This document shows positions 9,460 through 20,700 of a stretch of 64,000 bases of DNA, in pieces. The notes beneath the pieces are model-generated. The model ran no database searches. It was not told the DNA's origin and worked only from the letters and a program-made list of their open reading frames with translations. Source of the stretch: Saposhnikovia divaricata (Eukaryota; Streptophyta; Magnoliopsida; Apiales; Apiaceae). The first letter of the stretch is position 1. Each line of letters starts with the position of its first letter. Location: the NCBI GenBank assembly GCA_036435485.1, contig CM071597.1:147805647-147869646 (forward strand), written 5' to 3'. The translations under genes and the position numbers were made by a program.

Positions 9460-12400
9460 GAAAGAGTTCAATGACCAGGTGCTTCAACATATACTTCACC
9501 AAGTCAGTCCTTATATCATTAAGCTCAGCCATGCCATAGTACAAGTTGCTTCTGCATCGCCACTGCAAAATGGAACATGTATTCGAAGTCATATATCTTC
9601 ACCACAAAACACAAGGATATTAGAAAAAAATGCATTGTTACCTTCATAGCAAATTTCAATTCCTTATCAAGACATATCTCCTTCATATAACGCATCACAA
9701 ATACGCCACAGTCCTTGGACCCAGGTTGAAGAGGAATTCCCTGAAAAACATGTAGAATTAATTATATGTCTACACTGTCCTTGTGGAATTCAGAGGTACA
9801 AAAAAAAAATTACTTAAGAAAAGGATAATACCGCCAGGTTCTCCCATGTAATTTTGTTTTTGGTAAACTTCTTCGCATCGTCATTATAGAGATTGATGGC
9901 ACTACGAAATATAATGTAAATCAAATTTATGACATTTAACTTAATAAGTGGTCTCAAATGAAATTAAGTTAATATAAAATACTCACTTGTCGACCACTTC
10001 CGTCCATTCTTCACTTGAAATTTGGCGCTTCAAAAGATCCATCTGGTAAACGATTTGAGCATCTGGATTTACAGCGGTGAGCGTCCAATGGTTCCTAATA
10101 ATTCATGAAATTAAACTATATTAAAGTGCGCATTTAAAAAACCTTAACACTAGCACCACACATTAAATTAAATAAAATAACAAATAAAATCATAAAAAAA
10201 ATTAAACGAACTGTGTTCAATTATATATACCCCGACTGTTCTTGTGTCGGGTCTAAATTCATAATGAATTTTCTTAGACTATATCATGAAATTAATTACA
10301 ATAAGCACGAAAAATTAAAATGAGGAACATTTATATATTACCGTATATAGAAGAAAATTAAGCAAGTTTTTATGAGGAACATTATATATTACCATTTATA
10401 TATTATCATTTCTATATTACCATTTATATGATAACACTTTTTTCTAATTATGAATATTAATAAATCAGATCACATGGTCACTCCTATAAAATTAATAGAC
10501 TTGATAGCAGCATATAAGTGTTAAAAAAAACAGAAGTGACCGGGAGTTAAATGGCAAGAGAAAATACTGGCCAGGCTGAGCATTCTTGAACCTGAGAGAT
10601 AGGGATCACGACCTCTTTGCTGGATTACCACAACCGAGGGCACCAATCGTATCAGGATCAACAAACGCTATCATATCATTCTTGTGTTTTTTCAAATATT
10701 CCTGCAGAAAACTATATATAAAAAAGTCATTACACAAGCAGTCCATTTTCATTTAAGAACTATTTACAAAGTCAAATAAATCTTTGAATGTCGATACTTA
10801 CTTAATGTATAAGCAAATGATGGCCCCTGACATCTCACCCCCACAGCACAAAGCATGAATATCCGACAAAAAAAGAGGCTTCTTAGCTGTTGATCCGAAA
10901 GCTTCTTCGGATATCAAAAAAGTAGATGCTCGGCCGTCTACCAAGGCATCCTTTGCCCAAATCCACAAACGCTTCAAGGCAGGGGGAAAATCAGGACCCA
11001 TGTCTAACACATACTCTGGGACTAATTCCAGATCTTTCACATTCTTCCACCTCTTTTGTCCATTTTTCTTGCTTCCCTGAAATATGACATTAAAAAACAA
11101 TTGTGAATGAAAACGGCCTAATATAGTAGGTTTGTTAAAGTAAACTGCCTAATATGTTTATTTAATTATGATTTAATAGATTACAACGAATTTAACCTTT
11201 GTACTTCCATTCTGTCTAGCAGTGGTTGTCTTCAATTCCGTTATGAGATATTTTGGCCATGCAATATAAGTCCCAACAGCTTGCTCCACAGTTATGACCT
11301 CATCTTGGATTGGAAAAGGAATCTTTTCAGATCCTTGAATTACACGAGTGATAGAGACTCGGGCATTCTCTTTTTTCAAAGGTTTCCCATGAAGAATCTG
11401 ACTCTTTGTATCAACAGAAGCATGTGCAACAATATTATTTGGGGAGTTAATTGCCAGTCCCCACTCTGTAACATTGTTAGCTTCCATACAAAAATTTACA
11501 ACCAGCTCCTGATCATCCTCCAAATGAACCCCCTCAACAGCCTCCTCAATTTTTTCTACCACGTCAACAATCTCCTCAGTCCTTTCTCCACCCTCCACAA
11601 CCTTCTCATTCTTTTCTTCCACATCAACCTTCCCATTCTCTTGATCCCCTTCAGGAAGACTATAATCACCTTCGAGGAGATTGAATCTCTTCTTTTCACC
11701 AGCCAACTCCAACTCCTTGATACCCTTGGAACAACTTTCTTGCTGAGATCCAATATTTGGACTACCTTCAGAATCAATTTTCTTTTCACTTAAAGCACTT
11801 TTCAGCTTTTCAATCTCAGCAGACCAAAAGGAATCTCGCTCTCGGACTATCCTCTCTGATTCCTCTCTCATATACTTCTTAATGCCCTCCTAAATCCTCT
11901 CATCCATTGACTTGCTGGTCTTCTTCTTCCGTGGAAGATTAAAGTATGTAGACTGCTTCACATTAGTACTTTGTCCACGTACCCTTCCTCAGTTCTCAGG
12001 GTTATCGAGAACCTTGGTCAAGACATCGTCTGTGCCTTTCACAGAAACTTCTCCATCCCTAACCCTCTTCTTCATTATCTCCTATAAAAGTGACATGAAA
12101 AATATAAGTACGTTAACTAAAAAAATAGATATCACAGTGAAAGAACTCAAAATATAAAATAAATGAAAAACTTACAATCTCTTTTGCAATTTTGCAACTT
12201 TTACAGACTTATAATTTCCATTTTCATCCTACCACGCACAGAGCCACGTATCCGTTCGATCTATGTCAAATTCCTCAAGATCACCAAAAGTGAGAATCTA
12301 TAAAACAAAGTATTATTGTATTGTTTAACATACAAGTCATTGTAAAATTAAACACAATTATCATGCATGTTTGAAAGGGATATATGTATGATTACTAACC

Positions 12401-13462
12401 ATTTCATGTTCTAGGTTAGCATAACCTTTTCTTGACATGTTATGAGGATATTCACTCAACTTCCTCCTCTTTGCGAGTTTTTCGTGGATCACCTTAAGGA
12501 ACAATGATCAAATGTTAGTAACAAAGCTGTTCAACTATATATTTTTGTAATCTCAGAAATTCAAAAACAAATACAGTAAGAAAATTTTCACCAAATTTTA
12601 TTGACAGACGGTCAACAACAAACATGTCCCAATGATCCTTCTCAATAAAGGTGTAGTCAGCAGGAGGAAACTATAGCAAATCAGGCTGATCATAGTGTGG
12701 CAGGACGTATTTGGTTGACAAGCGGCTCTTGAACTCTCGCCATTTTTTGCCCGCAGATTTCAAAACCATCTTCTTGGCGGTTGGTGGTACATCAAACGCC
12801 ATCTACATAGATAAGTATTTTAATTAGCATACATGTATTGACTAAATAGGTGGTCATGAAAGAAAAGTTACTTCATAAGATGTAATTTGTTTTACCTCCA
12901 CATATTTCCAAATCTTGTTTTTCCTTTCAGTCGGAACAATTAGCTAGGAATCATAGCAGATTGGGACTTTACTTCTCGCAAGAACACCAATGTAAGATTC
13001 CATTTCTGTGCCTGCTTTACCGTAAGGATGACCCTTTTCATTGAAACTCACCAACGGCTTAATTCCCAACATCTTACGCCTAATAAATTTGTGCATTGTT
13101 ACAGGTCCGCGCTTTAAAAGCTTCAGTCCAGTTGTTTCCTTTTTCGTAGCCAGCGGTTGCTCCATTCGTTTTCTCTTCTTAGATAAAGCGGTTTTTAGGT
13201 TCTTAGAAATAGACTTCTTCACAGATACAGGGGATGATGAAATAACCCGTGTCACCGGTCGATTAGAGGAAAACTGCACCACCTTATTCTTCAGGTCAGG
13301 GTATGACTCCGCCGGCTTTTTCTTTATTTTCTTCACTGCAGGGCTAGACTGAACCATAATCTTCTTCACTGCAGGGGTAGACTGAACCGATGAGTTCTTT
13401 TTTATTGCCTTCATAATGATTGTCGTACTTGCTTTGGGAGCGGATTTTCTCTTCGGCTTAAT
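9460..13462 (-). pseudogene. Decayed transposase-like/DUF8039/Ulp1 transposon gene, copy A
   Basis: A many-exon gene on the minus strand. The 5' exon (about 13460-12896) encodes a basic region (SVQSTPAVKK repeats) and then SYIGVLARSKVP..IVPTERKNKIWKYVE. The next (12802-12593) has VLKSAGKKWREFKSRLSTKY; both resemble the plant Ptta/En-Spm transposase_24 region. Exons at 12400-12492, 12170-12300 and 11195-12080 follow; the last has a glutamate-rich coiled-coil part and a DUF8039-like block (GTYIAWPKYLI). Exons at 10555-11085 carry ALCCGGEMSGAIICLYI and MIAFVDPDTIGALGCGNP. Exons near 9990-10097, 9836-9905 and 9650-9742 carry the protease triad region: NHWTLTAVNPDAQIVYQMD and SKDCGVFVMRYM (catalytic His, Asp, Cys). 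Such Ulp1-like proteins are common passengers of plant transposons. Damage: start codon ATG changed to ATT (about 13460), TAG at about 12941, a stop in PDLL*FPP, and a TAG shared with copy B near 11890. Not functional as it stands. Confidence 0.75.
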
Positions 13463-13659
13463 GATCAATCTGCAACACCACATGTTGAGTGAATTATTTA
13501 TGTAAATGTAAACACACACACACACATAACTTGACATAAATCTTCAATACCATATCCCCATGCCTAATTAACAAGGCAGAAAACAAATGACTAAAAACAA
13601 TACATTCAGTAAAACAAAATCTACTAAAATCCATAGAGATATAGTAAAATCTACCAAAT

Positions 13660-13719
13660 TCAATTAAGCTAAACAAAAAGTGAGAGATAGAGAGAGAGGG
13701 GGAGGGAGGGAGAGAGAGA

Positions 13720-13759
<40 letters not shown>

Positions 13760-13802
13760 GAAGGGGAGAGAGGGATAGACACAGAGAGAGAGGGAGAGAC
13801 AT

Positions 13803-13836
<34 letters not shown>

Positions 13837-14300
13837 AGAGACGGAGAGAGAAAGAGGGAGAGACAGAGAGAGAGAGAGGTAGAGATTTAGAGAGAGGGGG
13901 GAGAGATAGAGAGAGAGAGAGAGAGGGAGAGACACAGAGAGAGAGGGAGAGAACATAGAGAGAGAGTAGCAGAAATATTCGATTTAAGAGCATGCATAAC
14001 CATATATCGTAGTATCTATAAGCATATAACAGAAAGACAGATGGAGAGAGAGAGAGAGAGAGAGAGACGATATAGGGAAGGATAGGGGGGATGAGTTGTG
14101 GAATACCTGAGAGAGAGCGACGATCTACGGAGCTAGGGAGAAGCGAGAAACTGAGATTTCGCAAAGGGGGGAAGTGAGCTCTCGATTTTGGGGGGAGTGA
14201 TTTAGGGGGGGTAATTTAGGTCAATTTGGGGGGAAATATTGGGGAAAAGATGGGGAATGAAATATTGGGGAAAAGAGGGGAAATGAAATCTGATAAGGGA
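13660..14300 (-). promoter_or_regulatory. CT-rich leader and C-run promoter-like block, copy A
   Basis: On the minus strand a C-run zone (14160-14290; TTCCCCCCAAAAT, CAATATTTCCCC) leads into a long imperfect CT tract (GAGAGAG on the plus strand, 13680-13975 and 14040-14070), then the transposase-like gene. The plus-strand G-runs could form G-quadruplexes. The serine/leucine frames across it are low-complexity artefacts. Confidence 0.5.
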
Positions 14301-14478
14301 GATAGTGGGATTCTGTAAGTATCATAACGTATAATATTAAGATATAATATTTATTATTTTTAATTAGTAAATTTTAGAAATAAATATTTTTGTGTAATAT
14401 TTTATGTGGGCTGATATAAAATATTAAAATATTCTAAACTATTAATATAAAATGTTAATATAAAATATTAAAAAATAA

Positions 14479-15718
14479 CAGGTACGGTTGACCAGGTGAA
14501 TGTACGGTCAAAAGCAGGTTTGATCGTTAACCCCTAAAAAGGACTACGCCTCTCTTAACTGTATCCATATTCTCGAACAAAGATTTCGAAGCCCGGGCCG
14601 TACTGTCTCAAAAATCCATTGTCCGGTATGTTAATATAAAATATTAAAAAAATAACAGGTACCGTTGACCAGGTGAATGTACGGTCAAACGCAGGTTTGA
14701 CCGTTAACCCCTAAACAGGACTACGCCCCTCCTAACTGTATCCATATTCTCGAACAAGGATTTCGAAGCCCGGGCCGTACGGTCTCAAAGATCCATTGTC
14801 TGGTATGTTAATATAAAATATTAAAAAATTAACAGGTACCGTTGACCAGGTGAATGTACGGTCAAACGCAGGTTTGACCGTTAACCCCTAAATAGGACTA
14901 CGCCCCTCTAAACTGTATCCATATTCTTGAACCGGGATTTCGAAGCCCGGGCCATACGGTCTCAAAGATCCATTGTCCAGTATGTTAATATAAAAATATT
15001 AAAAAAATAACAGGTAACATTGAGCCGATGAATCTACGGTCAAACGCAGGTTTGACCGTTAACCCCTAAACAGGACTACGCCCCTCTTAACTGTATCCAC
15101 ATTCTCGAATCGTGATTTCGAAGCCCGGGCCGTACGGTCTCAAAGATCCATTGTCCGGTATGTTAATATAAAATATTAAAAAAATAACAGGTACCGTTGA
15201 CCAGGTGAGTGTACAGTCAAACGCAAGTTTGACGTTTAACCCTTAAACAGGACTACGCCCCTCTTAACTGTATCCATGTTCTCGAACCGGGATTTCGAAG
15301 CCCGGGCCGTACGGTCTCAAAGATCCATTGTCCGGTATGTTAATATAAAATATTAAAAAAATAACAGGTACCGTTGACCAGGTGAATGTACGGTCAAACG
15401 CAGGTTTGACCGTTAACCCCTAAAGAGGACTGCGCCCCTCTAAACTGTATCCATATTCTCGAACCGGGATTTCGAAGCCCGGGCCGTACGGTCTCAAAGA
15501 TCCATTGTCCGGTATATTAATATAAAATATTAAAAAAATAACAGGTACCGTTGACCGGGTGAATGTACGGTCAAACGCAGGTTCGACCGTTAACCCCTAA
15601 ATAGGACTACGCCCCTCTTAACTGTATCCATATTCTTGAACTAGGATTTCGAAGCCCGGGCCGTACGGTCTCAAAGATCAATTGTCCGGTATGTTAATAT
15701 AAAATATTAAAAAAAAAT
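14479..15718. repeat. 177-bp tandem array, seven units, copy A
   Basis: Unit starts (CAGGTA) fall at about 14479, 14656, 14833, 15011, 15188, 15365 and 15542, so the period is 177 bp (one step of 178). Each unit contains the near-perfect inverted repeat GGTCAAACGCAGGTTTGACC, the palindrome GCCCGGGC and an AT-rich joint (TTAATATAAAATATTAAAAA). Units differ by private changes that are mostly kept in the matching units of copy B. Confidence 0.95.
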
Positions 15719-17386
15719 ATTTGAAAATGTAAAAAAATAAAATAAATAATTATATTTAAATCGATTAGGAAAATGAGTTTAATTTTATATATGATTAAAC
15801 ATTTATATTTTTAAAAGTTATTAAAAATAATTTAGCTGGACAGAATAATGGAAAGCATTACAAACAATTAGGCTTGTTAAAGATAGTTACAGACATGCAT
15901 CTGTGACTAACAATCTCCCCCAAAATGTGAGTAAGACCCTTAGTCACAATTTCATGTCTAATAACAAGCCTAACACACATGAAGATATAACATTGACAAG
16001 TACAGGTATGAATCTGATTAAGAATTTGGATACAAGTACAGAAAGATATAGATGATTTATGAGTGAATATTAGCCATGATCCCTTGACTTCATCTTTTGA
16101 GCTTTGGCTTCTAAATCATCATATCTCTTTGGTTCTTTTTGCATTATCATCCATTGCCACTATGAGGCCTTGCACAATCCTTTAGCTTTTAGTTCATTTG
16201 CCTTAGCTTCAAGAGCAGCTAACTCCTCCTCTTATTTTCTTAGCTTCTCTTCACTCTCCATTCTCAGCTTCTCATGGTGCTCTCACTTCATTTTCATAAA
16301 TCTTGCAGTTTATATATTCCAAATTCTCTCCACTTCATCTTCATACCTCAGTAGCCTCATGATTCTTTCTAGATCAAGTAATTTACCCCAGTACTGACAC
16401 ATTCCTTGCTTGAAAATTTTCTCTCTCCCATCCGTGTATTTAACCTCCAGACACTCATCAACTATAGCCACATGGTAGATTTTATGAGCTTGTAGGAATG
16501 CCAATGAATCTCTGCCATAATCCTCATCAAGAGGTGGCAAGTCTAATCCTGGTATGTTTGTGAGAGCCTGAAATGTAGATGTTTTCTTATTTTGAAAGTC
16601 TAATGTTTAACCTATTTGTAAACATCGAGAATTCAACTCAATTTGAACAAGAATTTTATAGTAAATAGTATAGATATAGTGTCACACGGATATCAAATGA
16701 TTAACTGTCAAAAGAAAGAAGACATAGACAATCTACAGTTTTAATGATATACTACATTAGGAGAAGTTCATTAGTTTGATCAAGCGTTAGGGGTGTAATC
16801 AAAATCAAGATAGTTGATTCTATTTATAGTGACAAGAGGTTTCTACATGCAGTGGCAGAATACAGATTAGAAAGGTTTGAATAATAGGTGAAACAATATC
16901 TAAAGAACAGTCATTGGGGTTGGCAAAATCATTGTGCAAGTTACAGAAGTGCTAAATTCATTACCACAAGGATTTTACTATCAAATGCAATGGCTTTGAG
17001 GAAAAACAAATATCATAAAGAAATGCCAAGTGATATATTCTTGATGCTGGAATCCCGGTTGCAATTGATGTATTTTTTGCTAAGCAAAAAGAGTCTGATT
17101 TGACCTCAGGAGACCGTAGCTTAAACCTACATTAACTTTGAGGAAAAAGAATTGTCACAAAGAAACCCCGACTGGAATTGATTTATTTTTTGCTAAGCAA
17201 AAGGAGTCCGGTTGAGCACCCTCAAGAGACCGCAACTTAGATATTAAGAATTTATTTATATTAATAAATATTTTATTTTTATTAAAAAATTATATTTATA
17301 AATAGAATTGCATTAATGCTGACTTCTACATATCATCTTTATAACTACTATTTTAAACATATCGAGTGCAAAACATATCTTGGTTG
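15719..17386 (-). mobile_element. Copia-like retroelement tail, copy A
   Basis: On the minus strand a frame (about 16570-16080) is followed by a polypurine-like tract (TTTTGGGGGAGAT, about 15910-15925) and then TGTTAGTCACAG, the layout of the 3' end of a copia internal region running into an LTR. The partner LTR was not found. 16275-17310 is colinear with copy 0; 42130-43418 is the copy B version. The host sequence continues to the copia insertion at 17387. Confidence 0.55.
16080..16570 (-). pseudogene. Retroelement-type protein tail, copy A
   Basis: After a possible acceptor (TTTCAG at about 16565-16570) the frame encodes ALTNIPGLDLPPLDEDYGRD and on to EVERIWNI, then a lysine/glutamate-rich coiled-coil tail (EEELAALEAKANELKAKG, YDDLEAKAQKMKSRDHG and stop) broken by several stops. 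Function not recognised; position just before a polypurine tract suggests the C-terminus of a retroelement protein. Confidence 0.45.
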
Positions 17387-17707
17387 TGTAGACTGCGTAT
17401 TTATATATATATATATAGATATATGTAAATGTCTGTATGATATGAACGAAAGAAACAAAACACAGTTTGCTTGTAAAGGCCTGCTTTATTCATTGAATAC
17501 CAAGAACATAAATAGAAAGAAATAAACTGAATGCCCTACAAATCAGGACATCAACAACCTACTCAATCTTATCATAACAACCTACACAATCTTCCCTACT
17601 ATTATTTCTCCTACAGACTCGATACAGCTACTTGACCAAGCCAACTGGAAAACAGCAAAACAAGTAAATAAACTAACGGTCATGTTTTGAAATTAGAACA
17701 TCCAACA
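17387..17707 (-). repeat. Copia 3' LTR (minus orientation)
   Basis: 321 bp, from TGTAGACTGCG to CATCCAACA. It differs from 21930-22248 by a longer TA run (two bases) and a C/G change in CTTCCCTACT versus CTTCGCTACT. Confidence 0.97.
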
Positions 17708-17720
17708 ATCCCCCCTCTAA
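17708..17720 (-). other. Polypurine tract of the copia element
   Basis: On the minus strand TTAGAGGGGGGAT lies directly before the 3' LTR, the expected plus-strand primer of reverse transcription. Confidence 0.85.
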
Positions 17721-17722
17721 TT

Positions 17723-20700
17723 TCAAACACACTTATTCAAATCCTTGACACCCAGAAGCATTCTCATATCTTCAAATTTAGCTTTAGCCAAAGCCTTCGT
17801 CATTATGTCCGCTCCCTGCTCATTACTGCTAACGTGTTTCAGGCATACTTCACCACGTTCCACGCATTCCCTTATGAAATGATAACGTGCATCTATGTGT
17901 TTACTTCGTCCGTGAAACATCGGATTCTTTGCCAAGTCTATTGCCGACCTGTTGTCTATGCATAATACCACCGGACCAATGAATTCAGTAGTGACTTGAC
18001 TAAGAACATTGCGTAGCCAAATAGCTTGACATGCTGCCGCCGTGGCTGCCATAAATTCCGCTTCGCACGAGGATAAAGCTACACAACGCTGCTTTTGTGA
18101 AACCCAAGTTATAACGCTCTCGTTCAAGTAAAACACCATTCCACTTGTGCTTCTTCTATCGTCTAGAACACCAGCCAAATCGCTATCCGAAAAACCATTT
18201 AACACATTGTTTCTACTGTCCTCAGAATAGACCAAACCAAAATGAATCGATCCCTTTACATACCTCATGATACGCTTCACTGCTTCCAAGTGAATTTTGG
18301 TTGGCCTCTCCATGTACCGACTGACGATTCCCACACAATAAGCAATATCCGGTCTTGTGTGCACCAAGTACCGAAGACCACCAACAAGACTTCTGTACAC
18401 AGTTGCATCCACTGGTTCTCCTGTTTCATCACGTGTCATCTGAACTTTTGGATCCATAGGATAAGTAGTAGGATTACACTCAAGCATCCCAGCCTTTTCG
18501 AGTATTTTCCGAGCATAACCAGATTGCTTCAGCACAATGCAGTCACCCTTTTGTTCTACCTCAATACCCAAATAATAGCTCAATTTTCCCATGTCACTCA
18601 TTTGGAACTGCTGGCTCATTTCCCTTTTAAACTGAGTAATCATATCAATACTCGACCCCGTAATCAGTATGTCGTCTACATACACAGCAACAATCAAAGT
18701 TTCTCCTTGCTCTGTTCTTGTGTACACTGCAGCCTCGTATGGACAACGTAGAAAGCCAAGTTTTTCAAGACAAGAATTCAGTTTCGCATACCAGGCGCGA
18801 GGGGCTTGACGGAGGCCGTACAACGCCTTTTTCAATTTATACACAAAACACTCTTTCCCAGGCTTCTTGAATCCTTCAGGCTGAGAAACATAGACGTCTT
18901 CTTTAATGTCCCCATTCAAGAATGCCGTTTTTACGTCTAAGTGATGAACTTCCCACCTTTTCTTGGCTGACAAAGCAAGTAACAATCTCACAGTCTCTAA
19001 TCTTGTTACTGGTGCGTAAACTTCATCATAATCGACCCCTTTCTCCTGCACATACCCCTTCGCCACAAGCCGAGCCTTATGCTTGATAACGTTCCCATCT
19101 GCATCCTTCTTAAGTTTAAAAATCCATTTTAAATCAATCACCTTTTGTCCAGGAGGTAATGTTGTCAATTCCCAAGTTTCGTTCTCCTCGATAGACTTCA
19201 TTTCTTGCACCATAGCCTTCTTCCAATTATGGTCTTTGACAGCTTGCTTAAAACATCCAGGTTCATCAATACCCATTAACAACAATTCTTCATCGATTTC
19301 TATTTCTTCAGTCACATCATAGATGTCTTCTAAGCGTCGTGTTTTCCTTGGCTCCGTGCTATCATCGTAGTTTTCTGAATTCAGTCGAGTCATAGGTCTG
19401 CGATTTACTGGTGTCATCTCCTGAGAACTACTTCCTTCATTTTCTACTGAAATCTCAGGAGTGTGATGTACAGGACTGTGATGTACTGGTGTCATCTCCT
19501 GAGAGCCACTTTCAGATTTTCCCACTATAGTTTCATCATGCTCATGACTCTCCTCTTCAACCACTCCTTCTATCGTGAATTGGGCTGGAGCTTCCCTGTC
19601 TTCTTCATCTTCGAACCATGGCCAACACTTTGATTCCTCAAAAGTTACATCTCGACTGACATGGATTCGGTTGTTTTCAGGATCATAGAGTCGGTAACCT
19701 TTGGTGCCTGGCTCCTTCCCAAGGTTGATGACCCTTTTGCTACGATCTCCTAACTTCCCAACCGCCACACCATTTATCTTCATGTATCCCACGCATCCAA
19801 AAACCCGAACATGTGCCAAGCTTGGTTTCCTTTCATACCATGATTCGTAAGGTGTTTTTCCCGAGAATGCTCGTGTTGGGACCCTGTTAAGAATATACAC
19901 TGCATTTCTCACAGCCTCTCCCCACATTTTGTTTGGCAAATTCATCTCCCTCAAGCAACTTCTGGCCATTTCCACCACCGTCCTGTTTCGACGCTCCACA
20001 ACACCATTTTGTTGTGGTGTATATGGAGTAGTATAATGCCTCTCTATGCCAGCTTCTTCACAAAAACCATTGAACTGTTGTGAGCAGAATTCGCCTCCTC
20101 TGTCCGTCCTGAAAACCTTAATTCGCTTTTCTGAACCTTTCTCCACTTGTGCACAAAATGTCTTAAACGCTTGAAATGCTTCATCTTTACTTTTCAGGAA
20201 ATAGACCCACATAAAACGACTATAATCGTCAACCAGAAGGAAAAAATACCTGTAGCCCGAGGCAGTTGCTGGATTAATTGGTCCACACAAATCTCCATGA
20301 ATTAGTTCCAGTCCTTTTGTAGCTTCATAACTGGCTTTGCTAGGGAATTTCTTTCTCGCTTGCTTTGTCATGAGACACCCATCACACACATGTTTTGCTT
20401 GACTTATTATTGGCATTCCTGTCACCATTCGCTCCTTGGACATAAGATGCATCGCTTGATAATTTACGTGTCCGAGTCGTACATGCCACAAACGAGACAC
20501 TTTGTCCTCCTCTGTCATCAAGCACTTTTGCATTCCTGTTTCTATTAAAATCTTGTACAATCGATTTGGAGAACGTTTTACCTTCATTAAGAGACGCCCA
20601 CTGTCTTCATAGATCCACATATATTCTCCTTTGATTACTACCTTGTTTCCTACTTCAGACATTTGTCCCAAGCTTATGATGTTGGTGCATAAACTCGGAA

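Noticed and set aside
11281..11793. 170-codon plus-strand frame
   Set aside because: Antisense shadow of the glutamate-rich exon of the transposase-like gene.
13664..14164. Long serine/leucine-rich frames on the minus strand (also 40069-40399 on both strands)
   Set aside because: They are translations of a GA/CT microsatellite; several overlapping frames are open only because of the repeat.
14479..15718. CRISPR-like array or centromeric satellite
   Set aside because: The 177-bp units are directly adjacent with no spacers, and seven units within a transposon do not make a centromere; the eukaryotic context also excludes CRISPR.
15719..17386. Second complete LTR retrotransposon
   Set aside because: A polypurine-like tract and TGTTAG start are visible, but no paired LTR, primer-binding site or pol domain.
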